A stretch of 64,000 nt of DNA, taken from positions 1,426,001-1,490,000 of the forward strand of contig NZ_JACHWH010000001.1 in NCBI RefSeq assembly GCF_014191255.1, in the 5' to 3' direction. Origin of the DNA: Amycolatopsis bartoniae. Lineage in GTDB: Bacteria > Actinomycetota > Actinomycetes > Mycobacteriales > Pseudonocardiaceae. The stretch's first letter is position 1; each line of letters begins with the position of its first letter. Under the pieces are notes generated by a model that had not been told where the DNA came from, made no database searches, and worked only from the letters and a program-made list of their open reading frames with translations. The position numbers and the translations under genes are program-made. Of this stretch, positions 33,226 to 41,832 are shown one piece after another.

Positions 33226-34898
33226 TTCGGGCTGATCGGCAGGCGCAGTGCACCAGGCGCGGCCTCGGGCACCACCGGGTTCTTCGGCTCGACGGGTTCC
33301 AGGCGCACGTACTCCGCGCCTTGGGGCGGCCGCCGGTCCGGCTCTCCCTTGTTGGGCCACAACGCCATCGCCCGCTCGGCCTGCGCGGTGATCGTCAGCG
33401 CGGGGTTCACGCCGAGGTTCGCCGAGATCGTCGAGCCGTCCACGACGTGCAGGCCCTCGTAGCCGTAGAGCCGCTGGTACGGGTCGACCACGCCGGTCGC
33501 CGGGGAGTCGCCGATCGCGCAGCCGCCGATGAAGTGCCCGGTCAGCGGGATGTTCGCGAAGTCGGGCCACGCCCCGCCCGGGATGCCGTCGATCCTGGCC
33601 GCCACCCGCCGGGTCGCCTCGTGCCCCGCCGGGATCCACACCGGGTTCGGCTCGCCGTCGCCCTGCCGCGTGGTCATCCGGCGCCCGAACAGCCCGCGCT
33701 TCGTGTACGTCGTGAGCGAGTTGTCCAGGCTCTGCATGACCAGCAGCGCGATCGTGCGCTCCGACCAGTGCCGCGGGTCGAACAGCTTGCGCAGGTCACG
33801 CCGGTTGCGCGCCAGCTCCCGCAGCCCGAGCCGCCACCGCGCCCGGCCCTCCTGCGCGTCGACGAGCACCGTCATCAGCAGGCCCATCAGGTTGCTGCCG
33901 TGGCCGTAGCGCACCGGTTCGATGTGGGTGTGCTCGTCCGGGTGCATCGAGGAGGTGATCGACACGCCGTCGGAGTAGTCGACGTCCGCGTTCCTCGCCT
34001 TGGCGGCGAGCACGGCCTCGGAGTTCGTCCGCGACAGCATCCCCAGCCGTCCGGAGATCCGCGGCAGGCTGCCACGGTCACGCAGGCGGTGCAGCAGCCG
34101 CTGCGTGCCGAGCGCCGCGGCCGAGAAGATCACCTGCTCGGCGGTGAACCGGCGCTTGGCGCGGCCGCCCGTGCGCCGGGCCGAGATCTCGTAGCCGCCG
34201 CCGGGCAGCGGCCGCACGTCGGTGACCGTGGTCAGCGCGTGCACCTGCGCCCCGGCGCGTTCCGCGAGGTGGAGGTAGTTCTTGACCAGCGTGTTCTTCG
34301 CGCCGTGGCGGCAGCCGGTCATGCACGCGCCGCAGTGCGAGCACCCGTTCCGGTCCGGGCCGAGGCCGCCGAAGAACGGGTCCGCCACGCGCTCACCCGG
34401 TTCGCCGCCGAAGAACACGCCGACCTGCGCGGGCCGGTAGGTGTCGCCGACGCCCATTTCCTCCGCGACCGCCCGCAGCACGTGGTCGGACGGGCTCGTG
34501 CGCGGGTACCGCGTGACGCCGAGCATGCGCTTGGCCTGGTCGTAGTACGGCGCGAGCTCGGCGCGCCAGTCGGTGATGTGGCCCCACTGCCGGTCGCGGA
34601 AAAAGGCTTCTGGCGGCTCGTACAGGGTGTTCGCGTAGACCAGCGAGCCGCCGCCGACGCCCGCACCGCTCAGCACGAGGACGTCGCGCAGCAGCGTGAT
34701 CCGCTGGATGCCGGTGCACCCCGCGTACGGCGCGAACAGGTAGTCCCGCAGGTGCCAGGACGTCTTCGCGAAGTCGGCGTCGGCGAACCGGCGGCCCGCC
34801 TCCAGGACGCCCACCCGGTAACCCTTCTCCGTCAGCCGCAGCGCGCTGACGCTGCCGCCGAAACCGGAGCCGATGACCACCACGTCGTAGTCGAACAC
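33222..34898 (-). CDS. GMC-family flavoprotein oxidoreductase (cholesterol-oxidase-like)
   Basis: This 558-residue FAD enzyme begins YDVVVIGSGFGGSVSALRL (dinucleotide-binding fold), then LSGAGVGGGSLVYANTLY, a Cys cluster CSHCGACMTGCRHG, and ends with GLHVVDGSTISANLGVNPALTITAQAERA, the GMC C-terminal block with the catalytic Asn region. The pattern matches the ChoD-like group of alcohol/sterol oxidases. The start is a GTG three bases after the stop of the flavin monooxygenase. A substrate is not fixed: sterol, alkyl alcohol or a hydroxylated product of the partner enzyme. Confidence 0.85.
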   Translation of the reverse strand: MFDYDVVVIGSGFGGSVSALRLTEKGYRVGVLEAGRRFADADFAKTSWHLRDYLFAPYAGCTGIQRITLLRDVLVLSGAGVGGGSLVYANTLYEPPEAFFRDRQWGHITDWRAELAPYYDQAKRMLGVTRYPRTSPSDHVLRAVAEEMGVGDTYRPAQVGVFFGGEPGERVADPFFGGLGPDRNGCSHCGACMTGCRHGAKNTLVKNYLHLAERAGAQVHALTTVTDVRPLPGGGYEISARRTGGRAKRRFTAEQVIFSAAALGTQRLLHRLRDRGSLPRISGRLGMLSRTNSEAVLAAKARNADVDYSDGVSITSSMHPDEHTHIEPVRYGHGSNLMGLLMTVLVDAQEGRARWRLGLRELARNRRDLRKLFDPRHWSERTIALLVMQSLDNSLTTYTKRGLFGRRMTTRQGDGEPNPVWIPAGHEATRRVAARIDGIPGGAWPDFANIPLTGHFIGGCAIGDSPATGVVDPYQRLYGYEGLHVVDGSTISANLGVNPALTITAQAERAMALWPNKGEPDRRPPQGAEYVRLEPVEPKNPVVPEAAPGALRLPISPK

Positions 34899-34900
34899 GC

Positions 34901-36391
34901 TCAGGCCGCCTTCACTGTCTTCTTCGGGGAAACCTCGCGGTAGGCCGTCAGGTCGGCCTTCGCGGTCCGGCGGTGGTACTCCCACACCAGCCCGGGCCAG
35001 TTGGTCGAGATGCGGCCGTCGTCCTCGCGGTACCAGCTGCGGCAGCCGCTCCACACGCTGGCCTGCAGGCGTTGCTGGACCTCGGTGTCGAACCGTTCCG
35101 CGACGTCCCGTCGAATGTCCAAACAGGACGCCCGACCGGCCGTGATCTCCCGCAGGAGCTGCAGGACGTAGCGGCACTGGTGCTCCATCATGTAGATGAT
35201 CGAGTTGCCGCCGAGGTTCGTGTTCGGCCCGTAGATCAGGAACATGTTCGGGAAGCCCGGCACGCTGATGCCGAGGTAGGCGTGCGCGCCACCGGCCCAC
35301 TCCTCGCTCAGCTCGCGGCCGCCGACCCCGCACACGCGCATCGGCGCGAGGAACTCCGTGGCCTTGAAGCCGGTGCCGTAGATCAGCACGTCCGCCTGGT
35401 GCAGCCCGGTTTCCGTGCGCACGCCGTCCGGGGTGACGCCGGTGATCCGGTCGGTGACGACCTCCACATTGGACTGCGCGAGCGTGGGGTACCAGTCGTT
35501 GGAGAACAGCACGCGCTTGCAGCCGATGCGGTAGCCGGGCTCGAGCCGCTCCCGCAGGCGGCGGTCGGACACGTGCCGCCGCAGGTTGTAACGGAACAGC
35601 AGCTCGACGAGCTTGCCCAGCGGCTGGACCGAGGTGAACGCGGAGGTCAGCAGCTCGCCGATGCTCCACGTGCCGAGCCGCCCCGCCTGCTGCACCTGCG
35701 GCAGCAGCCGGTAGACGCGGTGGTGCCAGCGGGTGTACGCGCGGTCCGGCTTCGGGATGACGTAGGGTGCCGAGCGCTGGAACACCGTCAGCTTCGCGAC
35801 CTTCGGCTGGATCCGGGGCACGAACTGGATCGCGCTCGCGCCGGTGCCGATGACCGCGACGCGCTTACCGGTGAGATCGACGTCGTGGTTCCACTCGGCC
35901 GAGTGAAAGGCTTCGCCACGGAAGGTGTCGAGGCCGGGCAGGTCGGGCAGCGCGGGCCGGGACAGCTGGCCGGTGGCGGGCACGAGCACGTCGGCCTCGA
36001 CCACCCCGTTGGGTGTGTGCAGGCGCCACTTGCGGGTGACCTCGTCGAACTCCGCGCCGCTGACCTCGGTGTTCAGCCGGACGTGGTCGAGTACGCCCTC
36101 GGCCTCGGCGGTGCGGCGGAGGTAGGCGAGGATGTCCGGCTGCTCGGAGTAGCGGCGTGGCCAGGTGCGGTTCGGCGCGAAGGAGTACGAGTACAGCGGC
36201 GAGGGCACGTCGCACGCCGCGCCGGGGTAGGTGTTCTCCCGCCAGACCCCGCCGATGTCACCGGCTTTCTCGAACACCGTGAAGTCGGTGAACCCCGCCC
36301 GTTTCAGCGTGATGGCCATGCCGAGGCCACCGAAACCGGCCCCGATGACGGCCACCTTCAGCGGGTGAGCGGACTTCGGCGTCTGTGTCAC
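34901..36391 (-). CDS. Baeyer-Villiger-type flavin monooxygenase
   Basis: This 496-residue class B flavoprotein monooxygenase inserts oxygen into a ketone to give an ester or lactone. It has the FAD Rossmann motif GAGFGGLGMAI, NTYPGAACDVPSPLYSYSF, the fingerprint FRGEAFHSAEW (FxGxxxHxxxW), the NADPH Rossmann motif GTGASAIQF and the late YGTGFKA and GPNTNLG blocks. The start is the GTG at 36391 (VTQTPKSAHP). It is the first gene of an operon with a GMC oxidase and an acetoacetate-decarboxylase-like gene, and is divergent from an AraC regulator, like mymA with VirS in mycobacteria. Confidence 0.9.
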   Translation of the reverse strand: MTQTPKSAHPLKVAVIGAGFGGLGMAITLKRAGFTDFTVFEKAGDIGGVWRENTYPGAACDVPSPLYSYSFAPNRTWPRRYSEQPDILAYLRRTAEAEGVLDHVRLNTEVSGAEFDEVTRKWRLHTPNGVVEADVLVPATGQLSRPALPDLPGLDTFRGEAFHSAEWNHDVDLTGKRVAVIGTGASAIQFVPRIQPKVAKLTVFQRSAPYVIPKPDRAYTRWHHRVYRLLPQVQQAGRLGTWSIGELLTSAFTSVQPLGKLVELLFRYNLRRHVSDRRLRERLEPGYRIGCKRVLFSNDWYPTLAQSNVEVVTDRITGVTPDGVRTETGLHQADVLIYGTGFKATEFLAPMRVCGVGGRELSEEWAGGAHAYLGISVPGFPNMFLIYGPNTNLGGNSIIYMMEHQCRYVLQLLREITAGRASCLDIRRDVAERFDTEVQQRLQASVWSGCRSWYREDDGRISTNWPGLVWEYHRRTAKADLTAYREVSPKKTVKAA

Positions 36392-36462
36392 GTTGAGAAA
36401 GGTAAGCGCCCTTCTGGCACCCGGCCAAGACAACAGCGGACAACCGATCCATAATTTCGGCC

Positions 36463-37488
36463 ATGAGCCAGCTGGTCGACCCCGTCGTGCGGCACTGGGA
36501 CTTCCCCCGCGGTATCGCGAGCGTGTGCCTGCTGGCGCGGTTCGCCGGCGAGCACGGCCTCACCACGGACGAGGTACTGGCGGGCAGCGGCCTGACCCCG
36601 GCCCGGCTCGCGGACGCCACCGCGGAGGTCGACGCCCGCCAGGAGCTGCGCGTGGTGCGCAACCTGGCCACCGCGCTGCCCGACGCCGGGCTCGCGGTGG
36701 GCCGGGAGTACCACGCGACCGCGTTCGGCATCTTCGGCTTCGCGTTCATGAGCAGCCCCACGATGCGGGACGCGGTGAACCTGGCGCTGCGTTACCTCGA
36801 CCTGAGCTTCGCGTTCAGCATGCCGCGGGCGCGCGTGGAGGACGATCGCGCACGGATGGAGCTCGACGACTCGTCGCTGCCCGCGGACGTCGCCCGGTTC
36901 CTCGTCGAGCGGGACCTGTCGGCGATCCACACGATGCTCGTCGACCTGCTGCCCTCCGGGCCACCGATGCTGTCGCTCGAACTCCGGCATCCCGAACCGT
37001 CCACAGTGGACGAGTACGAGGAGCAGTTCGGACTGCGCCCGCGGTTCGGCGGCAGCGCCAACGTCGCGTTCTTCGACGCCACGTTCCTCGACGAGCCGTT
37101 GCCACTGGCCAACCCGCAGACCGTCGCGTTGTGCGAGGCGCAGTGCCGGGAGCTGGTTTCGCAGCGGCGCCGCCGCGCCGGCATCGCGCACGAGGTCCGC
37201 GAGCGGCTGACCCGGTTCGGCGCACTCGCCGAGGGGATGCCGGGCGTCGCGCGCGAGCTGGGCATGAGCACGCGGACGTTGCGCCGCAAGCTGGAGGAGT
37301 CCGGCACGAGCTTCCGCGACCTGCTCGACGAGGTGCGCGAGGCGCTCGCGGAGGAGATGTTGACCACCGGCGCGCTCTCGATCGAGGACGTCGCGATCCG
37401 GCTGGGGTACGCGGAGGCGTCCAGCTTCATCCACGCCTTCAAACGGTGGAAGGGCACCACCCCCGCCGCGTACCTGCGCGGGATTTGA
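36463..37488 (+). CDS. AraC-family regulator, VirS-like
   Basis: The 341-residue protein has the N-terminal arabinose-binding-like domain of the VirS/OruR group (about residues 20-190; GIASVCLLARFAGEHGLTTDEVL) and a C-terminal AraC HTH (about 245-341; VARELGMSTRTLRRKLEESGTSF, IEDVAIRLGYAEASSFIHAFKRWKGTTPAAY). It is divergent from the flavin monooxygenase operon, 71 bp away, and is the likely activator of it. The SDR gene follows 34 bp downstream. Confidence 0.88.
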   Translation: MSQLVDPVVRHWDFPRGIASVCLLARFAGEHGLTTDEVLAGSGLTPARLADATAEVDARQELRVVRNLATALPDAGLAVGREYHATAFGIFGFAFMSSPTMRDAVNLALRYLDLSFAFSMPRARVEDDRARMELDDSSLPADVARFLVERDLSAIHTMLVDLLPSGPPMLSLELRHPEPSTVDEYEEQFGLRPRFGGSANVAFFDATFLDEPLPLANPQTVALCEAQCRELVSQRRRRAGIAHEVRERLTRFGALAEGMPGVARELGMSTRTLRRKLEESGTSFRDLLDEVREALAEEMLTTGALSIEDVAIRLGYAEASSFIHAFKRWKGTTPAAYLRGI

Positions 37489-37522
37489 CCTGGAGCGCGG
37501 TCCAGCTCCTAGCGTCGGTCCC

Positions 37523-38509
37523 ATGACCACCGCACAGCACAAGATCGGCTCCGGCTTCGGCGCGGAGACCACCGCCACCGACGTCCTGCGGGGCGTCGAC
37601 CTGTCCGACAAGCTCGCCGTCGTCACCGGCGGCTACTCGGGGCTGGGCCTCGAAACCACCCGGGCGCTGGCCGCCGCCGGGGCACACGTCGTCGTGCCCG
37701 CGCGCCGCCCGGACGCGGCGAAGGCGGCGCTCGGCGGGCTCGCCGAGGTCGACGAGCTGGACCTCGCGGACCTCGGCAGCGTGCGCGGGTTCGCCGACCG
37801 GTTCCTGGACTCGGGACGGCAGATCGACATCGTGATCACGAGCGCGGCCGTGATGGCCTGCCCGGAGACCCGCGTCGGGCCGGGCTGGGAGGCGCAGTTC
37901 GCGACCAACCACCTCGGCCACTTCGCCCTGGTCAACCGGCTCTGGCCGGTGATCCGGCCGGACGCGCGCGTGGTGTCGGTGTCCTCGCGCGGGCACCACT
38001 TCTCCGGTATCCGCTGGGATGACCCGTGGTTCCAGACCGGCTACGACAAGTGGCAGGCCTACGGGCAGGCGAAGACCGCGAACGCCCTGTTCGCCGTGCA
38101 CCTCGACCGGCTGAGCGACGGTGCGCGGGCCTTCTCGGTGCACCCGGGCAGCATCATGACGCCGTTGCAGCGGCACCTCTCCCGCGAGGAGCAGATCGCC
38201 AACGGCTGGATCGACGAGGACGGCAACCCGCTCGGCGCCTACTTCAAGACGCCGGAACAGGGCGCGGCGACGCAGGTGTGGTGCGCGACCTCGCCGCGGC
38301 TCGCCGGAATGGGCGGGGTGTACTGCGAGGACTGCGACATCGCCGAGCCCGCGCCCGCCGACGACCTGCCGTCGGGCGGCGACCGACCGCCGGTGCGGCT
38401 GGGCGTGCGCGACTACGCCGTCGACCCGGCGCAGGCCGAGCGGCTGTGGGCGTTCTCGGCGGAACTGACCGGGGTGAACGCGTTCGCCTCCAGCCGCGGC
38501 CAGTCCTGA
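37523..38509 (+). CDS. Short-chain dehydrogenase/reductase
   Basis: This 328-residue SDR has the cofactor motif TGGYSGLGLE, NNxx replaced by TSAAV (ITSAAVMACP), a VVSVSS strand and the active site YGQAK (Tyr-x3-Lys). A longer C-terminus with YCEDCDIAEPAPADD is like protochlorophyllide-reductase-type or retinol-dehydrogenase-type SDRs. It could oxidise an alcohol from the monooxygenase/GMC pathway. It is 34 bp downstream of the VirS-like gene on the same strand. Confidence 0.85.
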   Translation: MTTAQHKIGSGFGAETTATDVLRGVDLSDKLAVVTGGYSGLGLETTRALAAAGAHVVVPARRPDAAKAALGGLAEVDELDLADLGSVRGFADRFLDSGRQIDIVITSAAVMACPETRVGPGWEAQFATNHLGHFALVNRLWPVIRPDARVVSVSSRGHHFSGIRWDDPWFQTGYDKWQAYGQAKTANALFAVHLDRLSDGARAFSVHPGSIMTPLQRHLSREEQIANGWIDEDGNPLGAYFKTPEQGAATQVWCATSPRLAGMGGVYCEDCDIAEPAPADDLPSGGDRPPVRLGVRDYAVDPAQAERLWAFSAELTGVNAFASSRGQS

Positions 38510-38722
38510 GTAGACAGCCACCTCCGACGGCCCGGCCGGGCCCGCCCCACCCGAGAAGGACCCCTGATCGGGCCGGTGCCGCGCGCACGTATGCTTTCGG
38601 TTGCGTCAAGCAGCTGGCGCCGAAGCTTGGGCAAAGCACGGACGGCGCGAAGGTGGCGAAAGCTTGATGTCAGGTCTTTTTGTGGTACCCGCACGTGGAT
38701 CGGCGCGGTCGACCCTGCGCGG

Positions 38723-39475
38723 ATGAACACCTCCCCCGATCGGCCGGAACCACTGCTCCGACTGGACGAGGTCGCGGCCGCGTTAGCAGGACTGCGGACG
38801 GAAATCTCCGAGGAGGAACCACTCCAGGCCGTGTTGCAACGGCTCGCCGAGACAGCGGTGAAGGGCATCGCCGACGCGGACGCGGTGAGCGTGACACTGC
38901 TCGAGGACGACGGCGCGCGCACCGCGGCGACCACCGAGGAAGCCGTGATCGACATCGACCGCGACCAGTACACCACCGGTCGCGGCCCGGCGTTGCACTC
39001 CGCCCGCACCCGCCAACCGGTGCGGGCCGCGGTCCGCGAGGACGAGGAGCGCTGGCCGGAGTTCGTCAAGGCCGCGCAGGACAGCGGGGTGCAGGCGTAC
39101 CTGTCGGTGCCCCTGCTCCTCGACGGTGCCAGCGAGAACGACGACGAGCTGCTCGGCGCGCTCAACGTGTACAGCAGGACGGCGTCGGCGTTCGACCCCT
39201 TCGACGAGCGGCTCATGCAGCTGTTCACGGGGGCGGCGTCGGCGGCGATCAGCAACGCCCGGCGCTGGCACCACGCGCGCCAGCGCGTGCGGCACCTGGA
39301 GATCGCGCTCACCTCGCGAGCGGAGATCGACCAGGCCAAGGGCGTGCTGATGGCCGTGCACGGCATCACCGCCGACGAGGCGTTCGCGCGCCTCGTGGAG
39401 CAGTCGCAGCGGCAGAACACCAAGCTGCGTGAGGTCGCGCACGAGCTGCTGCAGTCGGTGCGCCGCCGCGGCTGA
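38723..39475 (+). CDS. GAF-ANTAR antitermination regulator
   Basis: This 250-residue protein has a GAF sensor (about residues 25-180, GPALHSARTRQPVRA, YLSVPLLLDG) and a C-terminal ANTAR RNA-binding domain (about 185-245; RAEIDQAKGVLMAVHGITADEAFARL). ANTAR proteins bind two-hairpin RNA targets and prevent early termination; the target here is unknown. The ATG at 38723 is the best start, although no clear ribosome site precedes it. The FUSC gene begins 2 bp after its stop. Confidence 0.87.
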   Translation: MNTSPDRPEPLLRLDEVAAALAGLRTEISEEEPLQAVLQRLAETAVKGIADADAVSVTLLEDDGARTAATTEEAVIDIDRDQYTTGRGPALHSARTRQPVRAAVREDEERWPEFVKAAQDSGVQAYLSVPLLLDGASENDDELLGALNVYSRTASAFDPFDERLMQLFTGAASAAISNARRWHHARQRVRHLEIALTSRAEIDQAKGVLMAVHGITADEAFARLVEQSQRQNTKLREVAHELLQSVRRRG

Positions 39476-39477
39476 GC

Positions 39478-40629
39478 ATGAGGCCCGGGCGCACCGGGTA
39501 CCGCTGGAGGGTGAACCGCGTACTCCACTCCCTGCGTGCGCCCGGCGACTGGCTGTTGCGTGCCCTGCGCGTGCCCGGCCGCGAGCGGGAAGCCTTGGTA
39601 CAGGCCGGAAAGATGGCGCTCGCCGCGGTGCTGGCCTGGCTCGCGGCGCGCGTCCTCCTGCCGTCGCCGCAGTCGTTCATCGCGCCCTACGCCGCGGTGT
39701 TCCTGATGGCCGAGACGGTCTACCGGTCGTTCACCAACGCGGCGCAGCAGCTCGTCACGCTGATGTTCGGGCTCGTGCTCGCCTACCTGGGCGCGACGCT
39801 GATCCCGGTGCCGCTGCTCGCCATGGGCGTCACGGTGTTCCTCGGCGTCCTCATCGGCCAGTGGCACCGACTGGGCAGCAGCGGCATCTGGGTCGCCGTC
39901 GTCAGCCTGCTGATGATCGCGGGCGGCACCGCGAACTCCGGGGTCTACCTGCTGGAACGGCTCGGGGAGACGGTGCTCGGCGCGGTCGCCGGGGTGGTGG
40001 TGAACATGGTGGTCCTGCCGCCGGTGCACCTGCGGCACACCCGGGAGGCCGGGGTCGTGCTCGCCGGGGAGATCCGGGAGCTGCTGGGCTCGATCGCGGA
40101 CGACCTCCGCGAGGACTGGGACGTCGAGACGGCCCGGTCGTGGCTGCGGCGCGCCCGCACGCTCGACCACACCGTGCGGCGCGCCGACGAGGCGATGATC
40201 GCAGGCCGCGAGAGCACCCGCTTCAACCTGCGCTGGCAGCTCCTCGCGCGCCGCAACCGGTCGCCGCTGACGTCGGCCATGGCGGAGTCGATCACCACGC
40301 TGGCCGAGGTTTCCGCGCAGGTGCAGCGGATCGCGGAGGCACTGGTGACCGAGGAACCGATGGACCCGGCGTTCACGCAGCGTTTCGCCGACCTGCTCGA
40401 ACGGCTTTCGCAAGCGGTTGCGTGCTACGAGGAGTCACTGGACCAGCGCGTCGAGGCACTGCCTGAGCGCCTCGACGCCCTCCACGCGAAGCAGCGCGAA
40501 CTGGCCCAGTGGGTCTGGGAGGGACGCACCCTGTCCACCGAGGCCCGGCAGACCGAGGACGCGCTACTGCTGGCCGTGTCCCGCGCGCTGCGCGTGCTCA
40601 CCGGCACGGACCCGGCGATGCGCCAGTAG
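39478..40629 (+). CDS. FUSC-family aromatic acid exporter-like membrane protein
   Basis: The 383-residue protein has six or so membrane helices in its first half (LVQAGKMALAAVLAWLAARVLLPS, FIAPYAAVFLMAETVYRSF, LVTLMFGLVLAYLGATLI ...) and a helical cytoplasmic second half, the layout of FUSC/ArAE proteins that export aromatic acids or related compounds. The start is the ATG two bases after the ANTAR gene stop; a GTG 33 bp on is possible. Its 3' end overlaps the end of the converging GT9 gene by 66 bp. Confidence 0.83.
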   Translation: MRPGRTGYRWRVNRVLHSLRAPGDWLLRALRVPGREREALVQAGKMALAAVLAWLAARVLLPSPQSFIAPYAAVFLMAETVYRSFTNAAQQLVTLMFGLVLAYLGATLIPVPLLAMGVTVFLGVLIGQWHRLGSSGIWVAVVSLLMIAGGTANSGVYLLERLGETVLGAVAGVVVNMVVLPPVHLRHTREAGVVLAGEIRELLGSIADDLREDWDVETARSWLRRARTLDHTVRRADEAMIAGRESTRFNLRWQLLARRNRSPLTSAMAESITTLAEVSAQVQRIAEALVTEEPMDPAFTQRFADLLERLSQAVACYEESLDQRVEALPERLDALHAKQRELAQWVWEGRTLSTEARQTEDALLLAVSRALRVLTGTDPAMRQ

Positions 40630-41718
40630 CTCGCGGGTCTCTTTGAGGACCGCGTCCACCTCGACCGACGCGACGAACGAGTCGTCGTGCTCGCAGCGCG
40701 GCAGGTCCTCGCGGGTCACGTCGACCCCGCACACCGGGCAGTTCGTGGTCCACGAGATCAGCACGCGGTCCTGCCAGCGGCCCAGCGGCCCGGCGTTGAT
40801 CACGTTGCCCATCCAGTAGATCCCGACCGCCGGCGCGCCGACCGCACGCGCGAGGTGCCGCGGGCCGCTGTCGTTGCCGACGAACACGCCGCAACTGGCC
40901 AGCACACCACACAGGGCGGACATCGACAGCGAGGTCATCGGCCGGACCTGCTCGCTCGCGTCGCCCACCCGCTTGCGCGACAGCGCCGTGACCCGGTCCA
41001 CCAGCTCCTGCTCGTCGGGCGAACCGATCACCGCGACGCCCGCGCCGTCGGCCACCACGGCGGCGATGACCTCGGCGAACTTCTCCGCGGGCCAGCGGCG
41101 GCGCGGGTCGGTCGCGCTCGGGTGCACGACGACGAGCGGCCGCGGCAGGCCGAACAGGTGCTCCTCGGCGGCGACCAGGTCCTGTTCCCGCACGGTCACC
41201 GACGGCTCCAGCGCGACGGGCGCCGCACCGGCGAGCCCGACCACCTCCAGCGCACGGACGACCTCGTGCTGGTAGTAGCGGAACGGCACCCAGCGGTCCA
41301 GCTCCACCGCGTCCTCGGTGCGCGAGCCGACGGTGTAGCGCGGTTTGAGCCGCTGCACGAACGGGTTCGACCACCGGCCGCCGCCGTGCACCTGCACCGC
41401 GAGGTCGACCGGGCCGACGCTGTCGAAGAACTCACGCTGCTCGGCCTCGTCGAACGGTTTCCCCTTCGGCTCGTGCACGCCGCGCGCGGGCGGCAGCTGC
41501 AGGACCTGGTGGATCGGGGACGGGCGGTCCGCGAACAGCTCGGCGTGCATCCGCGTGCCGAGCAGCACGAGCTCGGCGTCGGGGTAGGCCGCCTTCAACG
41601 ACTGGATCGCGGGCACCGCGAACAGCAGGTCGCCCAGTCCGCCGCCACGCAGCACCGCGATCCGGCGCACGTCGGGCCAGGGTTCGAGGACCGGTCCCAC
41701 CGCGGGTGTGTTCGTCAC
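40564..41718 (-). CDS. Family 9 glycosyltransferase (heptosyltransferase-like)
   Basis: GT9 enzymes transfer ADP-heptose. The 384-residue protein has RRIAVLRGGGLGDLLFAVPAIQSL at the N-terminus, VHPSATDPRRRWPAEKFAEV and GVFVGNDSGPRHLARAVGAPAVGIY, the family's donor-binding site. The product may be a heptosylated wall glycan or glycolipid; actinobacteria lack LPS. The GTG start has AAGGAGG four bases upstream. It is divergent from hldE, which supplies ADP-heptose. Its last 66 bp overlap the FUSC gene on the other strand. Confidence 0.87.
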   Translation of the reverse strand: MTNTPAVGPVLEPWPDVRRIAVLRGGGLGDLLFAVPAIQSLKAAYPDAELVLLGTRMHAELFADRPSPIHQVLQLPPARGVHEPKGKPFDEAEQREFFDSVGPVDLAVQVHGGGRWSNPFVQRLKPRYTVGSRTEDAVELDRWVPFRYYQHEVVRALEVVGLAGAAPVALEPSVTVREQDLVAAEEHLFGLPRPLVVVHPSATDPRRRWPAEKFAEVIAAVVADGAGVAVIGSPDEQELVDRVTALSRKRVGDASEQVRPMTSLSMSALCGVLASCGVFVGNDSGPRHLARAVGAPAVGIYWMGNVINAGPLGRWQDRVLISWTTNCPVCGVDVTREDLPRCEHDDSFVASVEVDAVLKETRELLAHRRVRAGEHAQRAGHGQQ

Positions 41719-41832
41719 GTCGCCTCCTTCTCGCGCAGGAAGAGGTGCCCGTTGTCGCGGCGGGCAAACGGCAGAAGTTTGACCTTCGCGTATTCGGGCA
41801 CGTTCTCCGACGAGAAGGAGTGGAGGTCGCAC

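Noticed and set aside
38413-40413. A 666-codon minus-strand frame
   Set aside because: Antisense to the GAF-ANTAR and FUSC genes, both with clear domains; the frame has none.
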